Source: Pseudonocardia humida (GTDB lineage Bacteria > Actinomycetota > Actinomycetes > Mycobacteriales > Pseudonocardiaceae). From it: a DNA stretch of 34,878 bases. Positions 18,482 through 26,743 of this stretch are shown piece by piece; the stretch's first letter is position 1, and each line of letters opens with the position of its first letter. The translations under genes and the position numbers were made by a program. The stretch covers positions 1-34,878 of the forward strand of contig NZ_JAGSOV010000093.1 in NCBI RefSeq assembly GCF_023898865.1. The letters are read 5' to 3'. Under the pieces are notes generated by a model. The model was not told the DNA's origin. It worked only from the letters and a program-made list of their open reading frames with translations, and made no database searches.

Positions 18482-19200
18482 GGAGCACCCGTGAGCTCGC
18501 CGAACTGGCCGGTACCAGCGTGCGCGCGGTCCGGCACTACCACGAGGTCGGGCTGCTGCCCGTGCCCGAGCGGCGTTCGAACGGCTACAAGCAGTACGGG
18601 GTGAGCCACCTGGTGCGGCTGCTGCGGATCAAGCGCCTGGCCGACCTGGGGTTCTCGCTGTCGCAGATCGCGGCGATGGGCGAGGACGACCACCACCCGG
18701 CCGAGGCGCTGCGCGCGTTGGACGCGGAGCTGGGCGCGACGATCGAGCGGTTGCGGCGGGCGCGCGTGGAGCTGGGGTTGATCCTGCGCGACCACGCGCC
18801 GGCCGACCTGCCCGCCGACCTCGCCCCGGCTGCCGGGGCGGCGGGGCTGTCGGCGGCCGACCGGTCGATGGTGCTGGTCATGTCCCGGGTGATGGGGCCC
18901 GAGCACGTCGTCGCCTACGCCGCGGTGCTGCGCTCCGCGCCGGCCGACCCGACCGACGGGGAGTTCGACTCGCTGCCCGTCGACGCGGAGGAGGCGACGC
19001 GGCGGGACCTCCCCGAGCGCATGGCCCCGCACATCCGCCGGATTCGGGAGCAGTACCCGGAGGCGATGGCGCCGGACGTCGACGCCCCGCGTGGCGCGCG
19101 GTTCGTCGCCGAGACGGCGGCCGCCGCCATGGCCGAGCTCTGCAACCCGACCCAGCTCGACGTCATCCGGCGGATCGGCGCCATCCTGGCGGACGGTTAG
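18475..19200 (+). CDS. MerR-family transcriptional regulator (MerR1)
   Basis: A 241-residue regulator. Residues 1-75 form the MerR winged helix: WSTRELAELAGTSVRAVRHY, HEVGLL, NGYKQYG and then RIKRLADLGFSLSQI. A helical dimer linker follows. The C-terminal 120 residues are a domain I do not recognise, with no cysteine metal site, so an organic ligand is more likely than a metal. ATG 18475 is chosen because the paralogue at 21553 also starts with MAWSTREL. It is divergent from S9 peptidase 1 and lies among repeated 19-bp-spacer promoters, so it is the best candidate activator of those sites. Confidence 0.9.
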   Translation: MAWSTRELAELAGTSVRAVRHYHEVGLLPVPERRSNGYKQYGVSHLVRLLRIKRLADLGFSLSQIAAMGEDDHHPAEALRALDAELGATIERLRRARVELGLILRDHAPADLPADLAPAAGAAGLSAADRSMVLVMSRVMGPEHVVAYAAVLRSAPADPTDGEFDSLPVDAEEATRRDLPERMAPHIRRIREQYPEAMAPDVDAPRGARFVAETAAAAMAELCNPTQLDVIRRIGAILADG

Positions 19201-19288
19201 TGACCCGGTCGGCCATCCACGTGCTGTCGGCCGGGTGCCGGGCGTCGACCCGATTGACCCCCTCGGGGTGCACCAGCGTGACGGTCAT
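19163..19288 (-). pseudogene. Truncated RidA/YjgF-like gene (N-terminus only)
   Basis: The ATG overlaps the stop of the membrane-protein gene in an ATGA. The first residues, MTVTLVHPEGVNRVD, match the usual opening of actinobacterial RidA-family proteins, which then continue into a GxxVFVAGQ-type segment. That segment is absent: after about 15 codons the frame turns into ADSTWMADRVTN and stops, overlapping the 3' end of merR1. It appears to be the stump of an operon's third gene, cut by arrival of the MerR1/S9 unit. The family call is from memory. Confidence 0.45.
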
Positions 19289-19713
19289 GGTAGTGCCCCT
19301 CCTCCGTCGTCGATGCGGTGCCAGGTGAGCCAGCCGCGGCACAGGACCCACGCCGTGAGGGTCGCGACCAGCAATGCTCCGTCGACCCACGCGGTCCGCG
19401 CGGCGCCGGGCAGGTCGATCACGAGCAGCGCCTGGGCGGTGACCAGCACCTTGTGCAGCACGATCAGCTCCCACAGCCCTTTCTGCGATCGCGGCCGGGC
19501 CACGAGCAACGCCCACATCCCGGCGAAGACCAGGTAGGCCGCGGTCCGCCAGAACTCGGTCAGGACCCACTCGGCGGGAGCCGCGGCGACGCGGGTGGCA
19601 CCTTCGGCGACGGCGACCGTCGCCGACAATGCGCAGAGGGCCAGCAGCCCGCGCCCCACGAGGTCGACACCTCCGGGCGGGGCGCCGATCGCGGCATCGG
19701 TGGCGGCGGTCAT
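19285..19713 (-). CDS. Small integral membrane protein
   Basis: A 142-residue protein with four hydrophobic segments, including GRGLLALCALSATVAVAEGA, TAAYLVFAGMWALLVA, VLHKVLVTAQALLVIDL and DGALLVATLTAWVLCRGWL. I do not recognise the family. The ATG overlaps the stop of the upstream hydrolase by 4 nt, so both are made from one message, and the stop overlaps the start of the truncated RidA-like gene. Confidence 0.75.
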   Translation of the reverse strand: MTAATDAAIGAPPGGVDLVGRGLLALCALSATVAVAEGATRVAAAPAEWVLTEFWRTAAYLVFAGMWALLVARPRSQKGLWELIVLHKVLVTAQALLVIDLPGAARTAWVDGALLVATLTAWVLCRGWLTWHRIDDGGGALP

Positions 19714-20549
19714 CGCAGGAAGGCGCGCAGCGCGGCGTTGACCTCGTCGGCGTGGGTCCACAGCAGCCCGTGCGGGGCGCCGTCGATCTCCACGTACCGC
19801 GCATCGGGCAGTGCCTGGCGGAAGCGGCGGGCCGTGGCGTCGATGGGGAGGATCCGGTCGGCGGTGCCGTGCAGGATCAGCGCGGGCGTGCCGCCGGCCC
19901 GGACGGCCTCGACGTCGGCACGGAAGTCCTCGATCCACGACGACACGACGGCGTGGGCGGCCACGGGAGCGCTGGAGACGGCGACGTTCCAGGCGGCGGT
20001 GACCGCCTCCTGGCTGATGCGGCGGCCGAGGTTGTCGTCGAGGTTGTAGAAGTTCGAGAAGAACTGCTCGAACCAGGCGTAGCGGTCGCCCTTCGCCGCG
20101 GCCTCGATGCCGTCGAAGACCTCCTGGGGCACGCCTTCGGGGTTGTCGTCCCGGGCGACCAGGAAGGGTTCCAGCGCGGCGAGGAAGGCGAGCTTCGCGA
20201 CCCGCTGGTGGCCGTACCGGGCGACGTAGCGGGCGAGTTCGCCGGTGCCCATCGAGAACCCGACGAGGGCGACGTCGCGGAGGTCGAGCGTTTCCAGCAG
20301 GACGTTCAGGTCGGCGGCGAAGGTGTCGTAGTCGTAGCCGGACCCGACCTTCGACGAGCGGCCGAAGCCGCGGCGGTCGTAGGTGATGACGCGGTGGCCT
20401 GCGGCGAGCAGCTCGCGCGTCTGGCGCTCCCAGCTGTGGCCGTCGAGCGGGTAGCCGTGGATGAGCAGGACGGGCCGGCCGGCCCCCTGGTCCTCGTAGT
20501 AGAGCTCGATCGGCGTGCTGTTCTCGTTCCCGACGATGACGTGTCCCAT
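19710..20549 (-). CDS. Alpha/beta hydrolase, cofactor-free haloperoxidase (chloroperoxidase) type
   Basis: A 279-residue hydrolase close to the non-haem chloroperoxidase/bromoperoxidase group. Key pieces are LLIHGYPLDGHSWERQ, ITYDRRGFGRSS, nucleophile Ser99 in GFSMGTGE, Asp231 in HGTADRILP and His260 in GAPHGLLWTH. Members act as esterases or perhydrolases; halogenation is an in vitro side reaction. ATG 20549 has GGAAGGA upstream. A MerR-type promoter (site D) lies about 185 nt upstream, inside the open frame of the second MerR gene. A membrane protein gene is coupled downstream. Confidence 0.87.
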   Translation of the reverse strand: MGHVIVGNENSTPIELYYEDQGAGRPVLLIHGYPLDGHSWERQTRELLAAGHRVITYDRRGFGRSSKVGSGYDYDTFAADLNVLLETLDLRDVALVGFSMGTGELARYVARYGHQRVAKLAFLAALEPFLVARDDNPEGVPQEVFDGIEAAAKGDRYAWFEQFFSNFYNLDDNLGRRISQEAVTAAWNVAVSSAPVAAHAVVSSWIEDFRADVEAVRAGGTPALILHGTADRILPIDATARRFRQALPDARYVEIDGAPHGLLWTHADEVNAALRAFLR

Positions 20550-21553
20550 GATGTCCTTCCGAGAGGTGCGTGGCCTGCTACCGGCCGGCGTACCGCGATC
20601 GCGGTGGCCTCGGTGCTGGTGGCGTTGTCGGCCGTCGACCCCGGGTCGTGCGGGTCGGTGCGGACGGCGACGAGTCGCTGGTTCATGGCCTTGCGGGGGT
20701 GCTCGAGACGGGGATGGCAGTGATCACCTCGGAGCGCACGACCTGTCGTCGCGGCACGGTCGACCCGAGCGGGAGCGGCGGCCATGACCCGATCCCTGCC
20801 GGGCGTGCCGCCGACCTGCGGAGTCCGGACGGGGTCGGGAAGGGCGCGGAGCAGGAGCCCCGCTCGGCGCAGGACGTCGGCCTGTGCCGGGTTGTAGAGA
20901 TCACGCACGGCCTCGTCGAGGACCCTGGCCGCGGCGACGCTCAGGCCGGTGGTGGCACTCCGCAGGCGGGGGAGCATCACGCGCAGGGTCCGGCTCGGGG
21001 GCAGCAGCCTGGTCGAGAGCTCGTGGCGGGTCGCGTCGTCGGCGTCGGCGGGGAGCTGGTCGAACGCGGTCGCCGCCGGGCTCGGTGGGAGGCCACGCAG
21101 CGTGTCGACGAAGTCGGTGACCACCACGAGGTCGAGCACCCTGGTCAGGACGACCAGCAGGGCGCGGTCAGCGTCGGACAGGTCGACGTCCCGCATCCTC
21201 GCGGCGAGCGCGGGCGGGAGGTCGGTGGGTACGGCCTCCTGGAGGATCTGCCGGACCTCGCTGCGCACCTCCTGCAGCCGATCGAGGGTCCGGGCGAGGT
21301 GGGCGTCGAGCCCGCGGAGTGCATCCCGGGGGTGCCGGTCGGCGTCACGCAGTTCGGAGATCTGCGGCAGGGTGAACCCGAGATCGGCGAGGCGCTTGAT
21401 CCGCACGACCCGGACGAGGTGCGCGACGCCGTACTGCTTGTAGCCGTTGGCGCGGCGTCGCGGCTCCTCCAGCAGGCCGACGTCGTGGTAGTGCCGTACC
21501 GCTCGCGCGGTGGTGCCGGCGAGGTCTGCGAGTTCGCGGGTGCTCCAGGCCAT
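20306..21553 (-). CDS. MerR-family transcriptional regulator (MerR2) with an anomalous 3' end
   Basis: Residues 1-240 (to about 20834) are a full-length relative of MerR1: MAWSTRELADLAGTTARAVR, HYHDVGLL, NGYKQYG, RIKRLADLGFTLPQI and the shared C-terminal NPAQADVLRR. MerR1 stops soon after that point. This frame has no stop for another 175 codons and runs, out of register, through promoter D and 244 nt into the haloperoxidase-like gene on the same strand. The extra residues look like non-coding high-GC translation, so the true end is probably near 20834, with a lost stop or a frameshift. A strong GGAGGGGA site precedes the ATG, 33 nt after the whiB stop, so whiB and this gene form an operon. 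Confidence 0.75.
   Translation of the reverse strand: MAWSTRELADLAGTTARAVRHYHDVGLLEEPRRRANGYKQYGVAHLVRVVRIKRLADLGFTLPQISELRDADRHPRDALRGLDAHLARTLDRLQEVRSEVRQILQEAVPTDLPPALAARMRDVDLSDADRALLVVLTRVLDLVVVTDFVDTLRGLPPSPAATAFDQLPADADDATRHELSTRLLPPSRTLRVMLPRLRSATTGLSVAAARVLDEAVRDLYNPAQADVLRRAGLLLRALPDPVRTPQVGGTPGRDRVMAAAPARVDRAATTGRALRGDHCHPRLEHPRKAMNQRLVAVRTDPHDPGSTADNATSTEATAIAVRRPVAGHAPLGRTSWDTSSSGTRTARRSSSTTRTRGPAGPSCSSTATRSTATAGSARRASCSPQATASSPTTAAASAARRRSGPATTTTPSPPT
20733..20763 (-). promoter_or_regulatory. MerR-type promoter/operator D (haloperoxidase-like hydrolase)
   Basis: Read leftwards: TCGACC (20758-20763), 19 bp, TGCGCT (20733-20738). The spacer starts GTGCCGCGACG but the right half is ACAGG instead of GCAC, so the dyad is imperfect. 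The start would lie about 180 nt before the hydrolase ATG, giving a long leader. Confidence 0.5.
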
Positions 21554-21586
21554 GGCGATCCCCTCCGTGAGGTCGGTGGTGGGCGG

Positions 21587-21904
21587 TCAGGGGTGCGCGA
21601 GGCGACGTCGGCGGTCGGCCTCGGACAGACCGCCCCAAACGCCGTGCAGCTCCCGGTGGACCAGTGCGTAGAGGGCGCACGGCTGGCGGACCGGGCAGGC
21701 GGCGCAGATCGACTTCGCGACCCGCTCGCGGTGCTGCCGCACCGGCGGGCACTCCTCGTCGGCGGCGAAGAACACCTCGCCGACGACACCGCCGCAGAGG
21801 GCGTGGCGGTGCCATGACCGCAGGAGTTCGGGAGTGATCCGCCAGTCGGCGTACCGCCCGGCCCGGCCGGTTCGCACGACGGTCGCGGGCTCGGTGCTGG
21901 TCAT
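21587..21904 (-). CDS. WhiB-family iron-sulfur transcription factor
   Basis: A 105-residue WhiB-like protein. The cluster-binding cysteines are Cys37, Cys67, Cys70 and Cys76 (the CxxCxxxxxC part reads CAACPVRQPC), with an additional Cys52. The GVWGG turn at 88-92 and the basic tail DRRRRL are typical; there is no AT-hook, so it is not WhiB7. WhiB proteins bind a 4Fe-4S cluster and the primary sigma factor, and respond to redox or stress. ATG 21904 is chosen because the frame upstream (to 22069) has no WhiB features. It is followed closely by the MerR2 gene. Confidence 0.93.
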   Translation of the reverse strand: MTSTEPATVVRTGRAGRYADWRITPELLRSWHRHALCGGVVGEVFFAADEECPPVRQHRERVAKSICAACPVRQPCALYALVHRELHGVWGGLSEADRRRRLAHP

Positions 21905-22053
21905 GGTGGTTGCTCGCTCCCCGGTCGGTCTGCTGTCGGGTAACAGGTTCGCGGCGCGGGCTCCTCGGCCGCGTCGGTGGAAGTCCCTGATGCCGTGGCC
22001 GAGCTCGGTCGAGGTAGGCCGGCGTCGCGACGACCTGGTCCCGTCCGCGTGGT

Positions 22054-22084
22054 TTCGCATCGGTGACAATCACCGCAATAGGCC
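22054..22084 (+). promoter_or_regulatory. Second-type 19-bp-spacer promoter, copy 1
   Basis: TTCGCA (22054-22059), 19 bp, TAGGCC (22079-22084). The spacer carries the inverted repeat CGGTGA-CAA-TCACCG (22061-22075). A near-identical block is at 30996-31026. It is followed after 28 nt by the LuxR-type gene remnant. Confidence 0.55.
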
Positions 22085-22112
22085 CGTACCGACGCAGGGG
22101 AAGGACCAGACG

Positions 22113-22154
22113 ATGCTGGTGGGCCGGCATGTCGAGCACGAGGCGGCCGACTGA
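22113..22154 (+). pseudogene. N-terminal remnant of a LuxR/AAA regulator gene
   Basis: Thirteen codons (MLVGRHVEHEAAD, then TGA) copy the opening of the intact regulator at 22471 (MLVGRRAEHAAVD). The ribosome site in front is also alike (GAAGGACCAGACG versus GGAGGACGAGACG). The copy stops at a TGA exactly where the long gene goes on. It is a duplicated 5' end, though a short leader peptide cannot be excluded. Confidence 0.65.
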
Positions 22155-22470
22155 CCGCGAGCCGCCGCCCGGGCGGGACGGGCTCTGGACGCCGCGACCA
22201 CCGCGCACGAGGCGGATGCGTCCGAGGCCGCGTGAGGCGATCGGGCGTCTCCGCGGTTGCCGGATGGCTACCGAGCTGGCTCGGGCCGATCGGTCGACGG
22301 GCGGGTCGGCAACCACCCCCATCCGTGCCCTCACGGCACGGTTCCGGTCCCGTCGCTCGGCCCACCACGCTCGTGGACGACCACCTTGATCCGGTAGTTT
22401 TCGCGGCGGTGGCCGGCGGTCGCGTCGATCTCTGTCGGCAAGGGCCTGCGCGCCCTGGGAGGACGAGACG
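22155..22470. other. Gene-free stretch before the LuxR/AAA gene, with an orphan dyad
   Basis: No complete gene is seen. The frame AAARAGRALDAATTAHEAD ending at a TGA at 22234 looks like the tail of a lost gene. The dyad CCGTGCC-N5-GGCACGG (22323-22341) matches the MerR-type operator, but flanking -35/-10 elements are poor on both strands. CCACG-CT-CGTGG (22365-22376) and a possible -10 TAGTTT (22395-22400) may belong to the LuxR/AAA promoter. Confidence 0.45.
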
Positions 22471-25218
22471 ATGCTGGTGGGGCGGCGCGCCGAGCACGCG
22501 GCGGTCGATCGGCTGCTCACCCTCTGCCAGGAGGGGCACTGCGGGGTGCTGGTGGTGCGCGGGGAGGCCGGGGTCGGCAAGACCGCGCTGCTGCAGCACG
22601 CGCGGGAGACCGCTGTGGCGGCCGGGTTCCGGGTCGAGGGCGCGGTCGGGGTGGAGGCCGAGGCGGAGTTCGCGTTCGCAGGGCTGCACCAGTTGTGCGG
22701 GCCGTTGCTGGAGCGGGCCGGGGCGCTGCCCGAGCCGCAGCAGGCCGCGCTGAGGGTGGCGTTCGGGATGCGCGAGGGTGCTGCGCCGGATCGGTTCCTG
22801 GTCGGGTTGGCGGTGTTGAGCCTGCTGGCCGAGGTGGCCGAGGACGGGCCGCTGCTGTGCGTGGTGGACGATGCGCAGTGGTTGGACCAGGCGTCCGCGC
22901 AGGTTCTCGCGTTCGTGGCGAGGCGGGTGGCGGCCGAGCGACTGGTCCTGGTGTTCGCGTTGCGCGATCCCGGCGACGGCGACGCCTCGGCGTTCGTCGG
23001 GTTGCCCGAACTGCGGATGGTCGGGCTGCCCGACCCCGACGCGCGGGCGCTGCTGGCCGCCGCGGTCCGCGCTCCGCTGGACGACGTGGTGCGCGACCGG
23101 ATCGTCGCCGAGGCGCGCGGCAACCCGCTGGCGTTGCTGGAGCTGCCCCGGGGCGCACCGGCGCAGCTGGCGGGCGGGTTCGGGCTTCCCGACGTGGCGA
23201 GCGTCCCGCGCCGGGTCGAGGACGCCTTCCAGCGCCGTGCGGGCGGCCTGCCGCCCGACACGCAGCTGCTGCTGGTTGTGGCCGCGGCCGAGCCGACCGG
23301 CGACGTGGCGTTGCTGTGGCGCGCGGTCGCGCACCTGGGGATCGCGCGTGAGGCGGCGGCGCCCGCGGAGGCGGCCGGGTTGCTGGAGTTCGACACCCGG
23401 GTGCGGTTCCGTCACCCGCTCGTGCGCTCGGCGGTGTACCGGGCGGCGACGCCCCCCGACCAGCGCCGGGCGCACGGCGCGCTGGCCGCCGTCACCGACC
23501 CGCGGGTCGACCCCGACCGGCGGGCCTGGCACCGGGCGCAGGCGGTGGTGGGCACCGACGAGGAGGGCGCCGCTGAGCTGGAGCTGTCGGCCGGCCGGGC
23601 GCGGGCCCGCGGCGGGTTGGCCGCGGCAGCGGCGTTCCTGCAGCGAGCATCCGAGTTGACCCCTGATCCTGCGCGCCGCGCGAGTCGGGCGCTGGAGGCC
23701 GCGCACGCCAAGCACGATGCCGGTGCGTCCGGGACCGCCCTGGAGCTGCTGGCGGTCGCCGCGGCCGGCCCGCTGGACGCCCTGCACAGCGCCCGGCTCG
23801 AGCTGCTGCGCGCCCGGATCGGGTTCGACCGGACGCGCGGCAGTGACGTGCCGGGGAGGCTGCTGGACGTGGCCAAGGCGCTCGCCCCGCTGGACCCGGC
23901 GCTGTCCCGGGAGACCTACCTGCACGCGCTCGACACGGCCATCATCACCGGCGGCCTCGGCGACGGCCGCGGCTTGTCGGCGGTAGCCGAGGCCGCCCGG
24001 GCGGCGCCCGCACCACCCGGCCCGCCGGGGCCTGCGGATCTGCTGCTCGACGGGCTGGTGACGACCTCTATGCGCGGCTTCGCGGCAGGCGCGCCCGAGC
24101 TCCGCCGCGCGCTTGAGGCCTTTCGTGCCGACGATCACTCGACGGGCCCTCCGGGCGAGGGCGGCACCCCTCGCTGGCTGTGGTTGGCCAGCCGTACCGC
24201 ACTGAGGCTGTTCGACGACGAGTTGCTCTACGTGCTGGCCCACCGGCACGTCCGGCTCGCCCGCGCCGCCGGTGCGCTGTCCACGCTCCCCGTTTCGCTG
24301 CTGTTCCTGTCGTCGGTGTCGGTGCTCGCCGGCGAGTTGTCCCGGGCCGCCGAGCTGATCGCCGAGGAGGCCGGCATCACGCAGGTGACCCGGGGCGTGT
24401 CGCTGCGCTTCGGCCGGCTGGTGCTGGCCGGATGGCAGGGGCGCGAGGCCGAGACCGTCGAGATCCACGCCGCTGCGGTCCAGGAGGCGACCGCCCGCGG
24501 GAACCGGGCCGAGGTCGCGCTCGCGGAGCTCGCGTGGGCTGTGCTCCACAACGGTCTGGGCAACTACGCGGTGGCGCTGGATGCCGCGGAGCGCGCGTGC
24601 GAGTCACTCGACCCACCGCACGTCAACCTGGCTCTTCCCGAACTCGTCGAGGCGGCCTGCCGCGCCGAGCAGCCCGAGCGCGCGACCACCGCGCTCGAGC
24701 AGCTCGACATGCGGGCCCGCGCCAGCGGCTCCCGATGGGCGCTCGGGCTGGCGGCGCGCTCGCGCGCGCTGGTCAGCACCGGAGCCACAGCGGAGGAGCA
24801 CTACCGCGAGGCGATCGAGCTGCTGCGAGCCTGCCGGATGGCCAGCTACCTCGCCCGCACGCACCTCGTCTACGGGGAGTGGCTGCGCCGCGAGGGCCGC
24901 CGCCAGGACGCCCGCGAGCAGCTCCGCACCGCGCACGAGATGCTGTCGGGGATGGGGGTGGAGGGTTTCGCCGCGCGGGCGGCCCGGGAGCTGCGGGCCA
25001 CCGGCGAGCGCGCGCGCAGCCGGTCGGCCCAGCCGTCGGATGCGTTGACCGCGCAGGAGCTGCAGATCGCGCGCCTGGTGGCCACGGGGGCGACGTCCCG
25101 GGAGGTCGGCGCGCAGCTGTTCCTGAGCCCGCGCACGATCGAGGCGCACCTGCGCAGCATCTTCCGCAAGCTGGGCATCACCTCCCGCCGGCAGCTCCGG
25201 GACCTGCCGCTCCCCTGA
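22471..25218 (+). CDS. Large ATP-binding LuxR-family (LAL) transcriptional regulator
   Basis: A 915-residue LAL-type regulator. The AAA domain has Walker A GEAGVGKT at 31-38 and Walker B LLCVVDDAQWLD at 128-139. A long helical-repeat (TPR-like) middle follows, and the C-terminal LuxR helix-turn-helix covers about 855-915 (LTAQELQIARLVATGATSRE, then SPRTIEAHLRSIFRKLGI). Such proteins activate transporter, degradation or secondary-metabolite genes. The start is ATG 22471 with GGAGGA upstream. The last 41 nt overlap the convergent MFS gene, inside the helix-turn-helix coding part. A 5' duplicate lies at 22113. Confidence 0.92.
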   Translation: MLVGRRAEHAAVDRLLTLCQEGHCGVLVVRGEAGVGKTALLQHARETAVAAGFRVEGAVGVEAEAEFAFAGLHQLCGPLLERAGALPEPQQAALRVAFGMREGAAPDRFLVGLAVLSLLAEVAEDGPLLCVVDDAQWLDQASAQVLAFVARRVAAERLVLVFALRDPGDGDASAFVGLPELRMVGLPDPDARALLAAAVRAPLDDVVRDRIVAEARGNPLALLELPRGAPAQLAGGFGLPDVASVPRRVEDAFQRRAGGLPPDTQLLLVVAAAEPTGDVALLWRAVAHLGIAREAAAPAEAAGLLEFDTRVRFRHPLVRSAVYRAATPPDQRRAHGALAAVTDPRVDPDRRAWHRAQAVVGTDEEGAAELELSAGRARARGGLAAAAAFLQRASELTPDPARRASRALEAAHAKHDAGASGTALELLAVAAAGPLDALHSARLELLRARIGFDRTRGSDVPGRLLDVAKALAPLDPALSRETYLHALDTAIITGGLGDGRGLSAVAEAARAAPAPPGPPGPADLLLDGLVTTSMRGFAAGAPELRRALEAFRADDHSTGPPGEGGTPRWLWLASRTALRLFDDELLYVLAHRHVRLARAAGALSTLPVSLLFLSSVSVLAGELSRAAELIAEEAGITQVTRGVSLRFGRLVLAGWQGREAETVEIHAAAVQEATARGNRAEVALAELAWAVLHNGLGNYAVALDAAERACESLDPPHVNLALPELVEAACRAEQPERATTALEQLDMRARASGSRWALGLAARSRALVSTGATAEEHYREAIELLRACRMASYLARTHLVYGEWLRREGRRQDAREQLRTAHEMLSGMGVEGFAARAARELRATGERARSRSAQPSDALTAQELQIARLVATGATSREVGAQLFLSPRTIEAHLRSIFRKLGITSRRQLRDLPLP

Positions 25219-26611
25219 CCGGAGCCACGATGACGTCGCCGGACCCGCCGCGGGCCTGGCAGCGGTGGGCGGGGTCGACGTCCAGCCGGCTGGGCCCGGC
25301 CCCGACGATCCCGACCACCGAGGCCGGGGCCGACTCCCCGGGCCGCTGGTCGTCGAGCGTCCTGAACGCCGGCGCGGCGAGAGCGGCGATCGCGGTGATG
25401 GCGGCCAGCCCGGCGAGGACCGCTCCAGCGACCGGGAGCCCGGCGACGGCGGCGACGGCGGCGAGCGGGGCGCTGGCCAGGGCGGGTGCGGCGAGCATGA
25501 CGGTGTTCTGCGCGCTCAGGACGCGGCCGCGCATGGAATCGGGCGTGGCCTCGATGGTGAGCACGCCGAGGATCGCGGAGGCCGGGGCGTTGGTGAGCCC
25601 GACCAGCGCCGCCCCGGCGAGCACCAGCCACGGCGACGCCAGCGAGCCGATGGCGGTGAACCCGACGATCAGGCCGGTCATGCCCACGACGAACCAGGTG
25701 CGGCGGCTGATCCGGCCGGCGGTGCCGGCGTAGAGCGCGGAGCCCGCGATGCCGCCTGCGGCGAGGGCGGAGAGCGTCAGCCCGGTGAGGGCGGGCAGGT
25801 CCTGAGCGGTGAAGTAGGCCGGCATCAGGGTCGTCTGCAGGGAGCTGAGCACCGCGACGAGCATCGCGGTGATCAGGGTGGCGCCCAGGACGAGCCGGTT
25901 GCGGGCGAGGAACCGCCATGACGTCCACAGGTCGGCCACCGCCCGACGGGCCGCGCCGCCGGCTGCGGTCGCGTCCCGCGCGGGCACGCGCCCGGTACGG
26001 GGATCGAGCAGGAGCGTGGTCAGGGCGGCGAGCAGGCTCGTCGCGGCCGTGGCCAGCAGCAGGGTCGGGGTCAGGCCGAGGATCGCCACCAGCAGCCCGC
26101 CGAGGCCGGGTCCGGCCAGGAGCAGGGTGTTGCCGACGGTCTCGCGGGTCGCGATCAGCCGGTCGAGCCGCCCGGCGTCGCCCGATGATCCCGCTGCTCG
26201 GAGCCGGGCGAGGGCGGGCAGCAGGACTTCCTGGGCCGTCATGCCCGGCACCCGGACCACCGCGCCCACGACGGCGAGGACCAGGAACCAGGTCATGTCC
26301 AGGCCCCACAGCGCGTCGACGAGCGGCAGGGCGGCGACCGAGACCGCTGCGAGCAGGCCGGACACGATCGACACCGCGCGGCGGTCGAGCCGGTCGACCA
26401 GCAGGCCGGCGACCACCCCGGTCGTGGCCGAGGCGGCCGTGGCCACGGTGGCGAGTACCCCGGCGGCCAGGACGTCGCCGGTGCGGTCGAGCACGAGCAG
26501 CGGCAGGACGACGCTGGAGATGCCCGCGCCGAGCAGGGACAGCCCGTAGGAGGTGAAGTAGACGGCGGGGCTGGCCCGCAGGGCTCGGCCCGGTGGAGCG
26601 GGCGTGCTCAC
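25178..26611 (-). CDS. MFS transporter (MFS_3 type), paralogue 2
   Basis: A 477-residue exporter with about 12 membrane segments. It opens with RASPAVYFTSYGLSLLGAGI, and VDRLDRRAVSIVSGL is the MFS loop-2 motif. Helices end near residue 410; the remaining 65 residues (from FRTLDDQRPGE on) are hydrophilic and partly lie antisense to the LuxR/AAA gene end, so the natural stop may have been lost. GTG 26611 has a strong GAGGAGGA site. MerR-type promoter E is 50-80 nt upstream. It probably exports a drug-like compound. Confidence 0.87.
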   Translation of the reverse strand: MSTPAPPGRALRASPAVYFTSYGLSLLGAGISSVVLPLLVLDRTGDVLAAGVLATVATAASATTGVVAGLLVDRLDRRAVSIVSGLLAAVSVAALPLVDALWGLDMTWFLVLAVVGAVVRVPGMTAQEVLLPALARLRAAGSSGDAGRLDRLIATRETVGNTLLLAGPGLGGLLVAILGLTPTLLLATAATSLLAALTTLLLDPRTGRVPARDATAAGGAARRAVADLWTSWRFLARNRLVLGATLITAMLVAVLSSLQTTLMPAYFTAQDLPALTGLTLSALAAGGIAGSALYAGTAGRISRRTWFVVGMTGLIVGFTAIGSLASPWLVLAGAALVGLTNAPASAILGVLTIEATPDSMRGRVLSAQNTVMLAAPALASAPLAAVAAVAGLPVAGAVLAGLAAITAIAALAAPAFRTLDDQRPGESAPASVVGIVGAGPSRLDVDPAHRCQARGGSGDVIVAPVRGAAGPGAAGGR

Positions 26612-26661
26612 GGTGTCCTCCTCGAGGTCGGGCGACCGGCTGCGGTGCCGGTCGGATCACT

Positions 26662-26692
26662 ACGGAAAGCCGTGCCGTCGCGGCACGCTCAA
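26662..26692 (-). promoter_or_regulatory. MerR-type promoter/operator E (MFS exporter)
   Basis: Read leftwards: TTGAGC (26687-26692), 19 bp, TTCCGT (26662-26667). The spacer holds the perfect dyad CGTGCCG-CGA-CGGCACG. The leader to the GTG start is about 45 nt. Confidence 0.75.
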
Positions 26693-26743
26693 GCGTCGGG
26701 ACCTGTGGGGTGTGTCACCGCCCCTGACGCCCGAACCTGGCGA

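Noticed and set aside
21901..24549. 882-codon minus-strand open frame over the LuxR/AAA gene
   Set aside because: A shadow of the regulator gene, low in family motifs and very rich in Arg, Gln and Gly, as expected for antisense high-GC DNA.
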